This document shows, piece after piece, positions 25,261 through 34,627 of a stretch of 64,000 nt of DNA. The translations under genes and the position numbers were made by a program. Source of the stretch: JBAXGW01 sp037139195 (GTDB taxonomy: Bacteria; Bacteroidota; Bacteroidia; Bacteroidales; JAHJDW01); assembly GCA_037139195.1 (NCBI GenBank), contig JBAXGW010000014.1, forward strand, positions 1-64,000, in the 5' to 3' direction. Each line of letters begins with the position of its first letter. Within the stretch, counting starts at the first letter, position 1. The notes beneath the pieces were generated by a model. That model was not told where the DNA came from, ran no database searches, and saw only the letters and a list, made by a program, of their open reading frames with translations.

Positions 25261-27879
25261 TTATTCAAAAGGTATTATTGAAATTTTGGTCTTATTTGCC
25301 ACAATTAATTCCATTTTTTTATCATTGTTTGCATCTGTAATATAAAACTTAGTAGTCCCTTTTATTGGAAAACCAGTCTTTGTAACGCCTTTGTTATTAA
25401 CGAGAAAGATGTTATCTAAGGTGCAAATTTCTATGTATTTTTCTTGTAAACTAATCAATTTTAAAGGTTGATTAATTTGATTTTCAAATTCTTTTTTTAA
25501 AATCAACTTTTTATCCGAAGAATAAATAAAAACGGTTTTATTATCGGCAAAAATGTATTCCAATCTTTTGTCATTATTAATGTCAGAAATCGTCATAAAA
25601 TGTTTGTCTGAAAACTTTCCGAAATTTTGCAATTCGGTTTTGCCATTATTAAAGATGAATAGTACTTCTCCCGAATTTGTAGTATGAGCAAAACAAGCTG
25701 TTCCTTTATAATTTGCAAGCATGAAATTATTGTTGGTAGACAATTTAAAGGTATTAGTTGTTGTAGCTATTTTTCCACCTCTTCTATTTAGCAATGTGAT
25801 TGATTTATTATTGGGATAAATGACCAACAAATCAGTTCCAGCAATTCGAGCATATTTAATCGCTTTATTTATATTTTCGTTTGCTTTGTATTTGGTCCAG
25901 CCAACAACTTCTTTCCCGTCTGCTCCAATATTTTCAACTAAGTTGGCTTTTGTGCAAAAAATTATTCGATAGTCTTTTTTCTTGTCAAAATCAAAAACAC
26001 TTATGCCGTTTGTAATCTCATTTTTTGGTGTGAATGGAAAACCTTTTACGTTATTTCCAAGTTTATCAATTACATATATTGATTTTTTAGTATTAAAAAT
26101 CAGTTGCATTTTCCCGTTTTTAAAGCAGTCGAGCTCTTGTATATCAGAAATAATTGGGCTGTCTAATTTATATTTCCAAAGCACTTTCCCATTTAGTTCT
26201 GTGAAATATAACTCATTACTTTTGTCTACGATAAATAGGTTTTTAGCATTTGTTTGTGAATTGCAAATAAGTTCAAAAACTTTGATATCGTCATTTGCAG
26301 TAAAATCAGAATTGTTTTTAGGTTCAACTTCTTCAATACTATCAGCTAAAAGAAGCGCATCACTTGAATCTGCTTTAGAAACATAGATATTTGCAAGATA
26401 TAAATTATCTTGAGTATTAACTTGAAAAGATAAAATGCCAATACTTGAAATCAAAGAACTTATAAAATCTATGTTATCTTTTACAAAAAGCTCGCTAATT
26501 GAATTTTTACATAGTTGTAGATTGAAATAAGCTAACATGCCTGATTTAGCTGTGAAATATTTAGAAATGTTTTTAAAGTTTTGATTTTCTTGTAGCGTGT
26601 TTTTGTTATCCGTATTATTTATTATATATTTTAAAACTTTTGCGTTAGACGAAAGTAAAAGAAACCCATTTTTAATTGTAAAAAATTTGATAGAATCACT
26701 ACTTAATACATTCAATTCGTTGAAAATGGATGGACTTTTTGAAAGTTCAACTATTTCATTGTCGGTGTTTTTTGAAAACTTTTTTAACTCATTGCTACAT
26801 TCATCTTCATTATCAATTGCCATTATTACAATCTTGCTTGATACGCTATCGCTTAAAGCAATACTTGCCAAAGCAAATTCATTATTTAGAAAACTAGAAT
26901 TAATGGCTTGGGTTGAATCTGCTTTTTTCAACGTCAACAATCTTGTATTTTTAAGTAGTTTATCGACGTTTGAAAAGGAAAACCCTAATAAATATTGAGT
27001 GCTTTTTGGTAAAACACTAGAGAAATCAATTTCTGCTGATTCCTGTTCCTTTAATAAATTTAATATTGAATTTCTATCATTCAATGGCTGAATTAATCCG
27101 TTGAATACAAAGCTATTGTCTTTTAGGTTAAAGTCAAATGCCCCCCAATTAACAGTTTTTGAAAGATCAAAAGAAAAAATGTTTTGAATTTTATTATTTA
27201 ATAATAAGTTGAAATTAATAAAAATGTTTGCATCTGCCTTTTCGTTTGCGGTTCTATATACTTCTGAGAACGATTTGTCTGAGCTAATAACCTGATTTTC
27301 GGTAAATGATTTAATTACTTCAATTATTGAGTTTTTTTCTTTAGCAACGACCAAAGTATTTCCGATAAGCGAAAAGCATAAATTTTTCGAATTGAAAACA
27401 GCATGCTTTAAATATTTTACTTTTTCAAAAATTAGGCTTGGATATAAAGAAGAAATTGCTTCAATTACCTCTTTGCTATTTACATTCTCATTTAATGAAA
27501 TGTAAAAAATTGATTGAATTGATTTTTCAGTAGAATGAAAGGAAATAAAAAAACGTTGATTTTTGATGATTGACTCTTTCGTCTTTTCTTTATTCATCAA
27601 AGAATCGGTGTTTTTAATAATTTGAAAATAAGCAGCAAAAAAATCCTTAGCGAATACGTTCCTAGCAAGAGTATTATTGTTGCTTTGCTTTATAAAATCA
27701 GTAGGATTATTAATTGTAACTACGCATAATGCGCTTTTAGGAATAATATTTTCAATTTTTAAAACTTCATTTTCATTATTATAGAAAAGAGTATATATCA
27801 AAACAGAAAAAATGATAACAAAAACAAAAATAATTGAAAATAAAATTAGAGGCTTCTTTTTAAAATTTAAATATTTCAT
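25261..27879 (-). CDS. DUF3352-like membrane-anchored repeat protein
   Basis: A large protein with one N-terminal transmembrane helix (about 10-35) and an extracytoplasmic body. The first half (about 40-520) resembles DUF3352-like proteins, with IIPKSALCVVTINNP near the start. The C-terminal third has propeller-like repeats, each with Asp/Asn-rich turns: DINNDKRLEYIFA and DANNDKKMELIVA resemble FG-GAP/VCBS calcium-binding loops. The function is unknown. The ATG used gives MKYLNFKKKP; a codon nine residues earlier is possible. It lies 114 bases upstream of the lipoprotein gene on the same strand. Confidence 0.7.
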   Translation of the reverse strand: MKYLNFKKKPLILFSIIFVFVIIFSVLIYTLFYNNENEVLKIENIIPKSALCVVTINNPTDFIKQSNNNTLARNVFAKDFFAAYFQIIKNTDSLMNKEKTKESIIKNQRFFISFHSTEKSIQSIFYISLNENVNSKEVIEAISSLYPSLIFEKVKYLKHAVFNSKNLCFSLIGNTLVVAKEKNSIIEVIKSFTENQVISSDKSFSEVYRTANEKADANIFINFNLLLNNKIQNIFSFDLSKTVNWGAFDFNLKDNSFVFNGLIQPLNDRNSILNLLKEQESAEIDFSSVLPKSTQYLLGFSFSNVDKLLKNTRLLTLKKADSTQAINSSFLNNEFALASIALSDSVSSKIVIMAIDNEDECSNELKKFSKNTDNEIVELSKSPSIFNELNVLSSDSIKFFTIKNGFLLLSSNAKVLKYIINNTDNKNTLQENQNFKNISKYFTAKSGMLAYFNLQLCKNSISELFVKDNIDFISSLISSIGILSFQVNTQDNLYLANIYVSKADSSDALLLADSIEEVEPKNNSDFTANDDIKVFELICNSQTNAKNLFIVDKSNELYFTELNGKVLWKYKLDSPIISDIQELDCFKNGKMQLIFNTKKSIYVIDKLGNNVKGFPFTPKNEITNGISVFDFDKKKDYRIIFCTKANLVENIGADGKEVVGWTKYKANENINKAIKYARIAGTDLLVIYPNNKSITLLNRRGGKIATTTNTFKLSTNNNFMLANYKGTACFAHTTNSGEVLFIFNNGKTELQNFGKFSDKHFMTISDINNDKRLEYIFADNKTVFIYSSDKKLILKKEFENQINQPLKLISLQEKYIEICTLDNIFLVNNKGVTKTGFPIKGTTKFYITDANNDKKMELIVANKTKISIIPFE

Positions 27880-27993
27880 CAACAATTTTTCTTCAAAATT
27901 AAGCATAATAATAAAAAGAGCTGTTATTTTTTTATAAAATTATACTATTATATTGCTAATTCATTGCTAAATTTGCCAATAATTTGTTTAGTT

Positions 27994-28992
27994 ATGATTA
28001 GAGTAGGGATAAATGGTTTTGGAAGAATTGGAAGAGTTGTTTTTCGCAATTTAATTGCTAGGCTTGACATTGAATTAGTTGCTGTGAATGATATAATGCC
28101 AATTGAAACGCTAGCATATCTTTTAAAATACGATTCGAATCATGGCATTTGCAAGTATGAAATTCAAATTGAAAATCAATGCGTTATTGTTAATGGTAAA
28201 ACAATAATAATAACTCAACATCAGAATCCAATAGATATTCCGTGGAAAGAACTTGGTGTGGATATTGTTTTAGAGTCGAGTGGAAGATTTAAAACTAAGA
28301 AATCGCTAGAAAATCATTTAAAAGCGGGAGCTAAAAAAGTCATATTATCTTGTCCTCCTGATGATGAGCTTGATAAATTAGTGGTGTTTGGCATCAACCA
28401 ATCAATTATAAGCGAACAGGATAAAATTATTTCAAATGCATCGTGTACAACAAATTGTATAGCCCCTGTAATAAAAGTGTTAGAGGATGAGTTTGGTATT
28501 GAAAAAGCGATGATGAATACTGTTCATCCGTTTACCAATAATCAAAAAGTGCTTGACTCGCCACATAGCGACATTAGAAGAAGTAGAGCGTTAGGTGTTA
28601 ATATAATACCAACAACATCCACCGCAATTGATGCTACTATAAAGATTTTTCCTTTTTTAAAAAATAAATTTGATGGAATAGCAACACGCGTTCCAGTAAA
28701 AGATGGTTCTTTAATTGAATTAACTGCAGTTTTAAAAACAAATGTTACTGTAGAACAGATAAACGCTGTTTTTAAAAATTATTCAGAAAATAAGCTTTCA
28801 AATATATTAGAATATACCGACGAACCTTTAGTCTCATCTGATATTATTGGAAATCCAAACTCCGCAATATTCGATTCGCTTTCAACAAAAGTTGTTGCAG
28901 GGAATATGATTCAAATAATTGTTTGGTACGACAATGAAGTTGGATACTCTAGTCGAATTATTGACTTAATCTTATATTTTTCAAAAATCTAA
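27994..28992 (+). CDS. gap: Glyceraldehyde-3-phosphate dehydrogenase
   Basis: NAD-dependent GAPDH of glycolysis. The Rossmann motif GINGFGRIGR is at the N terminus, the catalytic Cys is C151 in SNASCTTNCIAPV, and the His region is TVHPFTNNQ (usually THSYT). NIIPTTSTAID and WYDNEVGYS are conserved. I start at the ATG giving MIRVGINGFG, since an upstream in-frame TTG adds ten unrelated residues. Length 332 is normal. Its 3' end overlaps the convergent rnhB by 12 bases. Confidence 0.94.
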   Translation: MIRVGINGFGRIGRVVFRNLIARLDIELVAVNDIMPIETLAYLLKYDSNHGICKYEIQIENQCVIVNGKTIIITQHQNPIDIPWKELGVDIVLESSGRFKTKKSLENHLKAGAKKVILSCPPDDELDKLVVFGINQSIISEQDKIISNASCTTNCIAPVIKVLEDEFGIEKAMMNTVHPFTNNQKVLDSPHSDIRRSRALGVNIIPTTSTAIDATIKIFPFLKNKFDGIATRVPVKDGSLIELTAVLKTNVTVEQINAVFKNYSENKLSNILEYTDEPLVSSDIIGNPNSAIFDSLSTKVVAGNMIQIIVWYDNEVGYSSRIIDLILYFSKI

Positions 28993-29580
28993 TTCTAATT
29001 GATTTTCTAGTAATTTAAAACTCATTCGGTGATATGGAGAGGGTCCAAATTTCCGAATAGCGGCTCTGTGCTCAATAGTTGGATAGCCTTTGTTTTGTTT
29101 CCAATTATACATTGGATATTCCTTGTCAAGTTCTTCCATAATCAAGTCGCGATAGGTTTTTGCAATAACCGATGCTGCAGCTATCGATAAATATTTCCCA
29201 TCGCCTTTTACTATGGTTTGATGAGGAATTGATTTATAATTTTTAAAACGATTTCCATCCACCAAAATAAATTCGGGTTGAATAGTTAGTTTTTCAATTG
29301 CTCTATGCATTGCTAATATTGAAGCATTAAGAATATTGATTTTATCAATTTCTACATGGTCAACAAAGGCAAAAGCCCATGATAACGCTTTCTTTTCAAT
29401 TATAGGTTTTAATAATGTTCTTTGAAAATGACTCAATTTTTTAGAGTCGTTAAGTTCTTCAATTTCTAACTCTTTGTTGATAATAACTGCTGCTGCAACC
29501 ACAGGTCCCGCTAAACAGCCCCTGCCAGCCTCATCGCAGCCAGCTTCAAGAGTTTTATTGCTATAGGAGAGAGTTAACAT
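28981..29580 (-). CDS. rnhB: Ribonuclease HII
   Basis: RNase HII cleaves RNA of RNA-DNA hybrids and single ribonucleotides in DNA. The active-site DEAGRG with GPVVAAAVI, the second acidic segment ILVDGNRFK and the KTYRDLIMEELD element are present. The chosen ATG gives MLTLSYSNK and 199 residues, the family norm; a codon ten residues earlier lies inside the upstream glycosyltransferase gene. The start overlaps that gene's end by 7 bases, so the two are co-transcribed. Confidence 0.94.
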   Translation of the reverse strand: MLTLSYSNKTLEAGCDEAGRGCLAGPVVAAAVIINKELEIEELNDSKKLSHFQRTLLKPIIEKKALSWAFAFVDHVEIDKINILNASILAMHRAIEKLTIQPEFILVDGNRFKNYKSIPHQTIVKGDGKYLSIAAASVIAKTYRDLIMEELDKEYPMYNWKQNKGYPTIEHRAAIRKFGPSPYHRMSFKLLENQLELDF

Positions 29581-30704
29581 TTGTCTAATATATCTTGAAT
29601 AGCTTTCCAAACAAGATCAGCAGATTTTTGCCAACTAAAATTTTCTCTTTGTATTTTGCCTTTGGCAATAAGTTGATTGCGCAAATCCTCGTCGGAGTAG
29701 ATTGTAGACAAAGCCTTTGCAATTTCGTTAATACTGTTTGGATCAACTAGCAAGGCAGCATCGCCAGCAACTTCAGGCATAGATGTAGTATTTGAAGTAA
29801 TAATAGGCACTTCACAGTTCATGGCTTCAAGTAAAGGAATGCCAAAGCCTTCAAAAAATGAAACATAAGTCAACGCAATTGAAGACGCTAAAATATGGTG
29901 TAAATCTTCATTTGAAACTCGACCCGTAAAGATAACATCATTTTTAAAACGCATTGACAAATAGGCATCTTCAATTTCTTTTCGCCAAATCTGTTTAGCC
30001 CCAACAATAAGCAGTTTGACCTCATTTTTATTGTTTTCTTTAAAATGATCGAAAGCTTTAAATAGATTTATCAAATTTTTACGGGGATTAATAGCCCCAA
30101 CATAAACAAAATACTCATTATTGTTAGTAAACCTTTTTTGAGTTTCAATAATATCAAGCTTACTTATAGGTTTATATATTTCATTTGCCCCGTTATAAAC
30201 AACTTGAATGTTTTCACTTTCAATATTGAAATTTTTTGAAATATCTTTTTTTGAATATTCTGATACAGTACATATTTTGCTTGCGTTTTTAGCAAAAATA
30301 GGAAAGAAAAAATCGACATATTTTTGATAAAGATATGGCAAGTCGTTTTTGTTATGAAAAAAGCTCAAATCATGAATAACATTGACTGTTTTAACTTTTT
30401 TATTTGTAGTAAGCCACCCATCAGGTGAATAATAAACATCTGCTTTGATTTTTTTTAACAATTTAGGTAAAAGCAGTTCGAATCTTAGAATCCATAGTAA
30501 TGGATGACGCGATTGCGGATGTAAAATAATTGGTTTTACATTATTGCCATAAATAAAATCGGGGGAATATTGTCTGTCAAAAATAAAATAAAAAGTATGT
30601 TCAGGATGCTGTTGAGTGATTCTTTTTAATGTCTCGTGAGCAAACCAACCTATACCTTCAAGCTTATCTTTAAGTAATAATTGAGTATTTACAGCAATAA
30701 TCAT
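29574..30704 (-). CDS. Glycosyltransferase family 4
   Basis: A GT-B fold enzyme of 376 residues with the donor-binding signature FFEGFGIPLLEAMNCEVP, which holds the EX7E motif, and VYVGAINPRKN at the start of the second domain. N-terminal IGWFAHETLKRI is similar to WbaZ/mannosyltransferase-like GT4 enzymes. It is unconnected to the other glycan operons but faces the Wzz/Wzy genes divergently across a 264-base gap, so a role in the same polysaccharide is plausible. Confidence 0.88.
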   Translation of the reverse strand: MIIAVNTQLLLKDKLEGIGWFAHETLKRITQQHPEHTFYFIFDRQYSPDFIYGNNVKPIILHPQSRHPLLWILRFELLLPKLLKKIKADVYYSPDGWLTTNKKVKTVNVIHDLSFFHNKNDLPYLYQKYVDFFFPIFAKNASKICTVSEYSKKDISKNFNIESENIQVVYNGANEIYKPISKLDIIETQKRFTNNNEYFVYVGAINPRKNLINLFKAFDHFKENNKNEVKLLIVGAKQIWRKEIEDAYLSMRFKNDVIFTGRVSNEDLHHILASSIALTYVSFFEGFGIPLLEAMNCEVPIITSNTTSMPEVAGDAALLVDPNSINEIAKALSTIYSDEDLRNQLIAKGKIQRENFSWQKSADLVWKAIQDILDKC

Positions 30705-30968
30705 AATTTCGAAATAGCTTTGTAATCAAGCTGTCAAAAATATAAAAAAAAAGGGTATAAGAAAATTTTACTTGTTTATTTTAATTTTACTAGAAGTTAA
30801 TTGTTGAATATCTGATGCTTAAGATTTTTTTTGATTAATTGATAATTATTTTTTTATGTTTATCAAATAAAAATGATGTATTAACGTTACAGGTCGTATT
30901 AAAAATTGAAACTTTTCTTTTTTTAACACGTAAAATATTCGTTTATTTAATAATTGTTTAATATTATC

Positions 30969-32009
30969 ATGACTAACAACACCACTGAAAAAAACAAATT
31001 TGACTCATCAAACATTATTCATTTGATGTATCAATGGAGAAAGCCACTTGGAATTATCGTAGTTGCAGCAATTGTTTGTTCTATATTTTTTTCATCTCCA
31101 TGGTTTATCAAGCCGAAATATACCTCTTCTGTAATCGTATTTCCTACTTCTAATGCTTCAATTTCAAAAGCATTACTTGGGAAAATTCCAACAGGAAAAG
31201 ATGATATTTTAGCTTTTGGAGAAGAAGAAGAAGCAGAGCAATTACTCCAAATTTTAAATTCCGATGAAATTAAAAATAGAATTGTAAAAAAATTCGATCT
31301 TTTCAATCATTATGATATTGATAGTACATCTGAACTTAAAAATACAAAGCTATCAAGAGAATATGAGAATAACATTAATTTCAGAAGAACTGAATTTTTA
31401 TCCGTTGAAATAAAAGTTTCTGATACAGATCCACAAACAGCAGCTGATATCGCAAATGAAATATCAAATTTAATAGATTCTGTTAAAACTGGGATGCTTA
31501 AACAAAGAGCTCGTACGGGTTTGGCTATAGTAGAGCGTGAATTTAATTCGTTGGAACATGAAATTTCTGGATTAGAAGACTCTATGAAAATTATTCGCTC
31601 AAGAGGGGTTTATGAATATGAAAAACAGGCAGAAGTTATATCTGAACAGCTTGCAATTGCTTTATCTAAAAACAATAAAGAGGCTGTTAAAGCATTGCAA
31701 AGCAAACTTGATACCCTTGCAAAATATGGTGGGGCTTACGTTTCATTGCGTGATAAAGTTATCTATTACAGAGAGAAATCAAGTGATTTAAAAGTAAAAT
31801 ACCAAGAAGCCAAGGTTGATGCCGAAAATGACTTGCCACAGAAGTTTCTTGTTAATAGTGCAGTTAAAGCAGAAAAAAAATCATATCCTATCAGATGGTT
31901 AATTGTACTATTATCTAGCTTTTCTGCCTTTATTGTCGGTTTTTTAGTGTTGATTATAAATGAAAAAATAAAATCAAATGATTCATTTCTTTACTATAAG
32001 TCAAAATAA
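30969..32009 (+). CDS. Wzz-like chain-length determinant protein 1
   Basis: A polysaccharide co-polymerase-type inner-membrane protein: N-terminal helix (about 25-48, IIVVAAIVCSIFFSS), a long periplasmic coiled-coil-forming region, and a second helix near the C terminus (WLIVLLSSFSAFIVG). Proteins of this family set the chain length of O-antigen or exopolysaccharide made by Wzy. No tyrosine-kinase domain follows. It is the first of two tandem paralogues. I start at the ATG giving MTNNTTEKN; an upstream TTG adds five residues. Confidence 0.83.
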   Translation: MTNNTTEKNKFDSSNIIHLMYQWRKPLGIIVVAAIVCSIFFSSPWFIKPKYTSSVIVFPTSNASISKALLGKIPTGKDDILAFGEEEEAEQLLQILNSDEIKNRIVKKFDLFNHYDIDSTSELKNTKLSREYENNINFRRTEFLSVEIKVSDTDPQTAADIANEISNLIDSVKTGMLKQRARTGLAIVEREFNSLEHEISGLEDSMKIIRSRGVYEYEKQAEVISEQLAIALSKNNKEAVKALQSKLDTLAKYGGAYVSLRDKVIYYREKSSDLKVKYQEAKVDAENDLPQKFLVNSAVKAEKKSYPIRWLIVLLSSFSAFIVGFLVLIINEKIKSNDSFLYYKSK

Positions 32010-32034
32010 ATAATAATAAATAAACATATATATA

Positions 32035-32979
32035 ATGGAGGAGTTTTCAAATAATATTTCAATTTTAAATATTATAATTAAGAGATATAAGATAATTGTT
32101 GGTTTAGTAATATTATCAATATTATTATCAGTTGTATTTTCGAGCTCTTATTTTATTAAACCAAAATACAAGTCAATAGCTGTTGTGTATCCGGCAAATA
32201 TTATTCCATATTCACAAGAAACTCCTACAGAACAGTTGCTTCAGCTCTTTAATTCTGAAGATGTAATGCAGAAAATAATTACTAAGTTTAATTTAGGTGC
32301 TCATTATAATATTGATTCAAATGATATTTATTATCATTCTAAATTATCAAAGGAGGTAAGTGAAAATATTAAAATCTCAAAAACTGAATTCGAATCTGTT
32401 GAAATTAATGTAATGGACACAGATCCAAAAACTGCCTGTAATATTGTTTTTGCATTGATAGATTTTGTTAATCAAAAAGCAAAAGATTTACAAAATGAAA
32501 AAGCTCTAGAAGTTGTTAAAATATGGGAATCTCAACTTGTAATTAATAGAAATCAAGTCGACTCAATAAAAACGGCCTTAAATGCGATAAGAACTGAAAC
32601 AAATGTAATTGATTATGATGCTCAAGTGAAAGAAGCTTCTAGACAGTTTTTTACTATGGCTAAATCTCAGAACCCGTCCAATAATAATTATTTAACAAAA
32701 TTCATGAGCAAACTCCGTGATAAAGGAGGAGATGTTTATTGGTTGACACAGCGATTTAATGTAGCTGTTTCTGAATACAATAGAATTAAAGTAGAATATG
32801 ATAATGCTTTAATGCATTATAATAAGGATTTGACATTTACAAATGTTGTAACAAATCCTAGTGTAGCCGATAAAAAATCATATCCGATTAGATGGTTAAT
32901 AGTTGTATTTTCTGTTTTTTCTACTATACTACTATCTATAATTATAGTTTTAACTGTTGATCGTTTTAAAAACCAATAA
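32035..32979 (+). CDS. Wzz-like chain-length determinant protein 2
   Basis: A paralogue of the preceding gene product, with the same architecture: N-terminal helix (about 17-38), coiled-coil region, and C-terminal helix. Shared segments include TEQLLQLFNSEDV against AEQLLQILNSDEI, and KSYPIRWLIVV near the end. It is 25 bases downstream and probably co-transcribed. Two co-polymerases may set two modal lengths or form a mixed oligomer. Confidence 0.82.
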   Translation: MEEFSNNISILNIIIKRYKIIVGLVILSILLSVVFSSSYFIKPKYKSIAVVYPANIIPYSQETPTEQLLQLFNSEDVMQKIITKFNLGAHYNIDSNDIYYHSKLSKEVSENIKISKTEFESVEINVMDTDPKTACNIVFALIDFVNQKAKDLQNEKALEVVKIWESQLVINRNQVDSIKTALNAIRTETNVIDYDAQVKEASRQFFTMAKSQNPSNNNYLTKFMSKLRDKGGDVYWLTQRFNVAVSEYNRIKVEYDNALMHYNKDLTFTNVVTNPSVADKKSYPIRWLIVVFSVFSTILLSIIIVLTVDRFKNQ

Positions 32980-32992
32980 ATAATATTTAGGT

Positions 32993-34456
32993 TTGGAAAA
33001 TATTAAGGTAAATAAAGTACTATTGTTTTGTGGCTTAAGCTTTGTTGCCTTAAGCGCAATATTTATTGCTTTAGAAATGTTTTGGTTTTTAGCGATTCCT
33101 CTTGGAGCATTGATAATTTATTTTGCTGTTTTCAGATTAGATTATTTATTGTTACTTATCACATTTCTAACTCCTTTTGCAATAAATATTGACAATTTGA
33201 GCTTTGGCTTAGGTTTGTCATTGCCAACAGAACCCCTTTTATTTGGAGTTTTGCTTTTATTTGTAATTCGTGTAATATATGAAGGATATGGTGTTCAAAT
33301 ACTTAAGCATCCCATTTCAATTGCAATAATAATCAATCTTATTTGGATTTTTATAACTTCACTTACTAGTTGCGATCCAATAGTTTCACTTAAATTTTTG
33401 TTAGCCAGACTTTGGTTTGTCGTTCCATTCTTCTTTATTGGGGTCATGCTTTTCAAAAATAGAGAAAAAATAAAACTGTTTCTATGGCTATATAGTATAC
33501 CTTTAATTGTTGTAATTATTTATACTTTAATTAGGCATGTTGCAAATGGGCTTAGTAATCATAGCTCACACTGGGTAATGGAGCCTTTTTATAGAGATCA
33601 CACATCTTACGGAGCTATACTGGCGATGTTTGTACCAATTATATTTGGTCTTAGTTTATTAAAATACAAAACTCGAATTGTTAATTATATTGGTTTTGCA
33701 TTTTTTGGTATAATTATTTTAGGCACTATTTTTTCATATACACGAGCTGCCTGGCTCAGCTTAGCTATAGCTTTTGGCTTTTTATTTATATTGTGGTTTA
33801 AAATTAAATTTAAATATATTATTATAATCGGACTTTCAATCATTACTATTGGTCTTGTTTTTCAAGAGCAAATAATTATGAAATTAGGGAAAAACAGACA
33901 AGATTCTTCCGATAATTTGACTGAGCATGTTCAGTCAATTTCAAATATTTCTTCAGATGCATCAAATCTGGAAAGAATCAATCGATGGTCTTCTGCATTA
34001 AGAATGTTTAAGGAAAAGCCTTTTTGGGGATGGGGACCAGGTACTTATCAATTTAAATATGCTCCATATCAGTTGTCTTCTGAAAAAACAATAATTAGTA
34101 CCAATTCTGGTGATATGGGAAATGCCCATAGCGAATATATTGGTCCATTAGCAGAGTCTGGTGTTTTCGGAATGCTGTCGTTTATTGGAATTGTTTGTAC
34201 AATTATTTATACAGGTTTAAGAGTATATAAGAACTCTAAGGAGAAAGAAGTTAAAGTTTTATCTATGATTGTCCTATTAGGATTAATAACCTATATGGTA
34301 CACGGATTGATGAATAACTTTTTGGATACAGATAAGGCTTCAATTCCATTTTGGGGTTTTACAGCTATACTTGTTGCGTTTGATATCATTGCTAGCGAAA
34401 AGATGCTTGTTACGAAAACAGATGATGATATCAATTTGAAAGAGAAAAACCTATAA
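32993..34456 (+). CDS. O-antigen ligase/polymerase family protein
   Basis: A polytopic inner-membrane protein of 487 residues with about ten to twelve hydrophobic helices and a large periplasmic loop. The Wzy_C/WaaL core is visible: RINRWSSALRMFKEKPFWGW then GPGTY, followed by NAHSEYIGPLAESG. Members join or polymerise lipid-linked glycan in the periplasm. Next to two Wzz-like proteins, a Wzy-type polymerase is the better guess, although WaaL cannot be excluded. It starts at TTG; no ATG is near. A strong terminator follows. Confidence 0.83.
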   Translation: MENIKVNKVLLFCGLSFVALSAIFIALEMFWFLAIPLGALIIYFAVFRLDYLLLLITFLTPFAINIDNLSFGLGLSLPTEPLLFGVLLLFVIRVIYEGYGVQILKHPISIAIIINLIWIFITSLTSCDPIVSLKFLLARLWFVVPFFFIGVMLFKNREKIKLFLWLYSIPLIVVIIYTLIRHVANGLSNHSSHWVMEPFYRDHTSYGAILAMFVPIIFGLSLLKYKTRIVNYIGFAFFGIIILGTIFSYTRAAWLSLAIAFGFLFILWFKIKFKYIIIIGLSIITIGLVFQEQIIMKLGKNRQDSSDNLTEHVQSISNISSDASNLERINRWSSALRMFKEKPFWGWGPGTYQFKYAPYQLSSEKTIISTNSGDMGNAHSEYIGPLAESGVFGMLSFIGIVCTIIYTGLRVYKNSKEKEVKVLSMIVLLGLITYMVHGLMNNFLDTDKASIPFWGFTAILVAFDIIASEKMLVTKTDDDINLKEKNL

Positions 34457-34480
34457 TTTTCTATGTTTTTAAAAAAAACT

Positions 34481-34515
34481 ACTATCACGTTTTTTTTGCG
34501 TGATAGTTTTTTTTA
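34481..34515 (+). terminator. Intrinsic terminator of the Wzz/Wzy operon
   Basis: ACTATCACG (34481-34489) and CGTGATAGT (34499-34507) form a perfect 9-bp stem around a T-rich loop, followed by eight T residues. An A-run before the stem makes it possibly bidirectional. It lies 25 bases after the stop codon. Confidence 0.9.
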
Positions 34516-34627
34516 GTTTTTAATCATAAATTGTTCATGAATTTTGTTCAGTTGCAGATTGCATTTGCAAAATTGTAATTGTCTTGTAGATTTTTTTATT
34601 AGCTTGTTTTTGAATTGGCAAAAAAAA

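Noticed and set aside
25982..26998. Two open frames opposite the DUF3352-like gene
   Set aside because: Shadows of the real gene; no promoter or motif, and hydrophobic/Ser-rich composition is due to the opposite strand.
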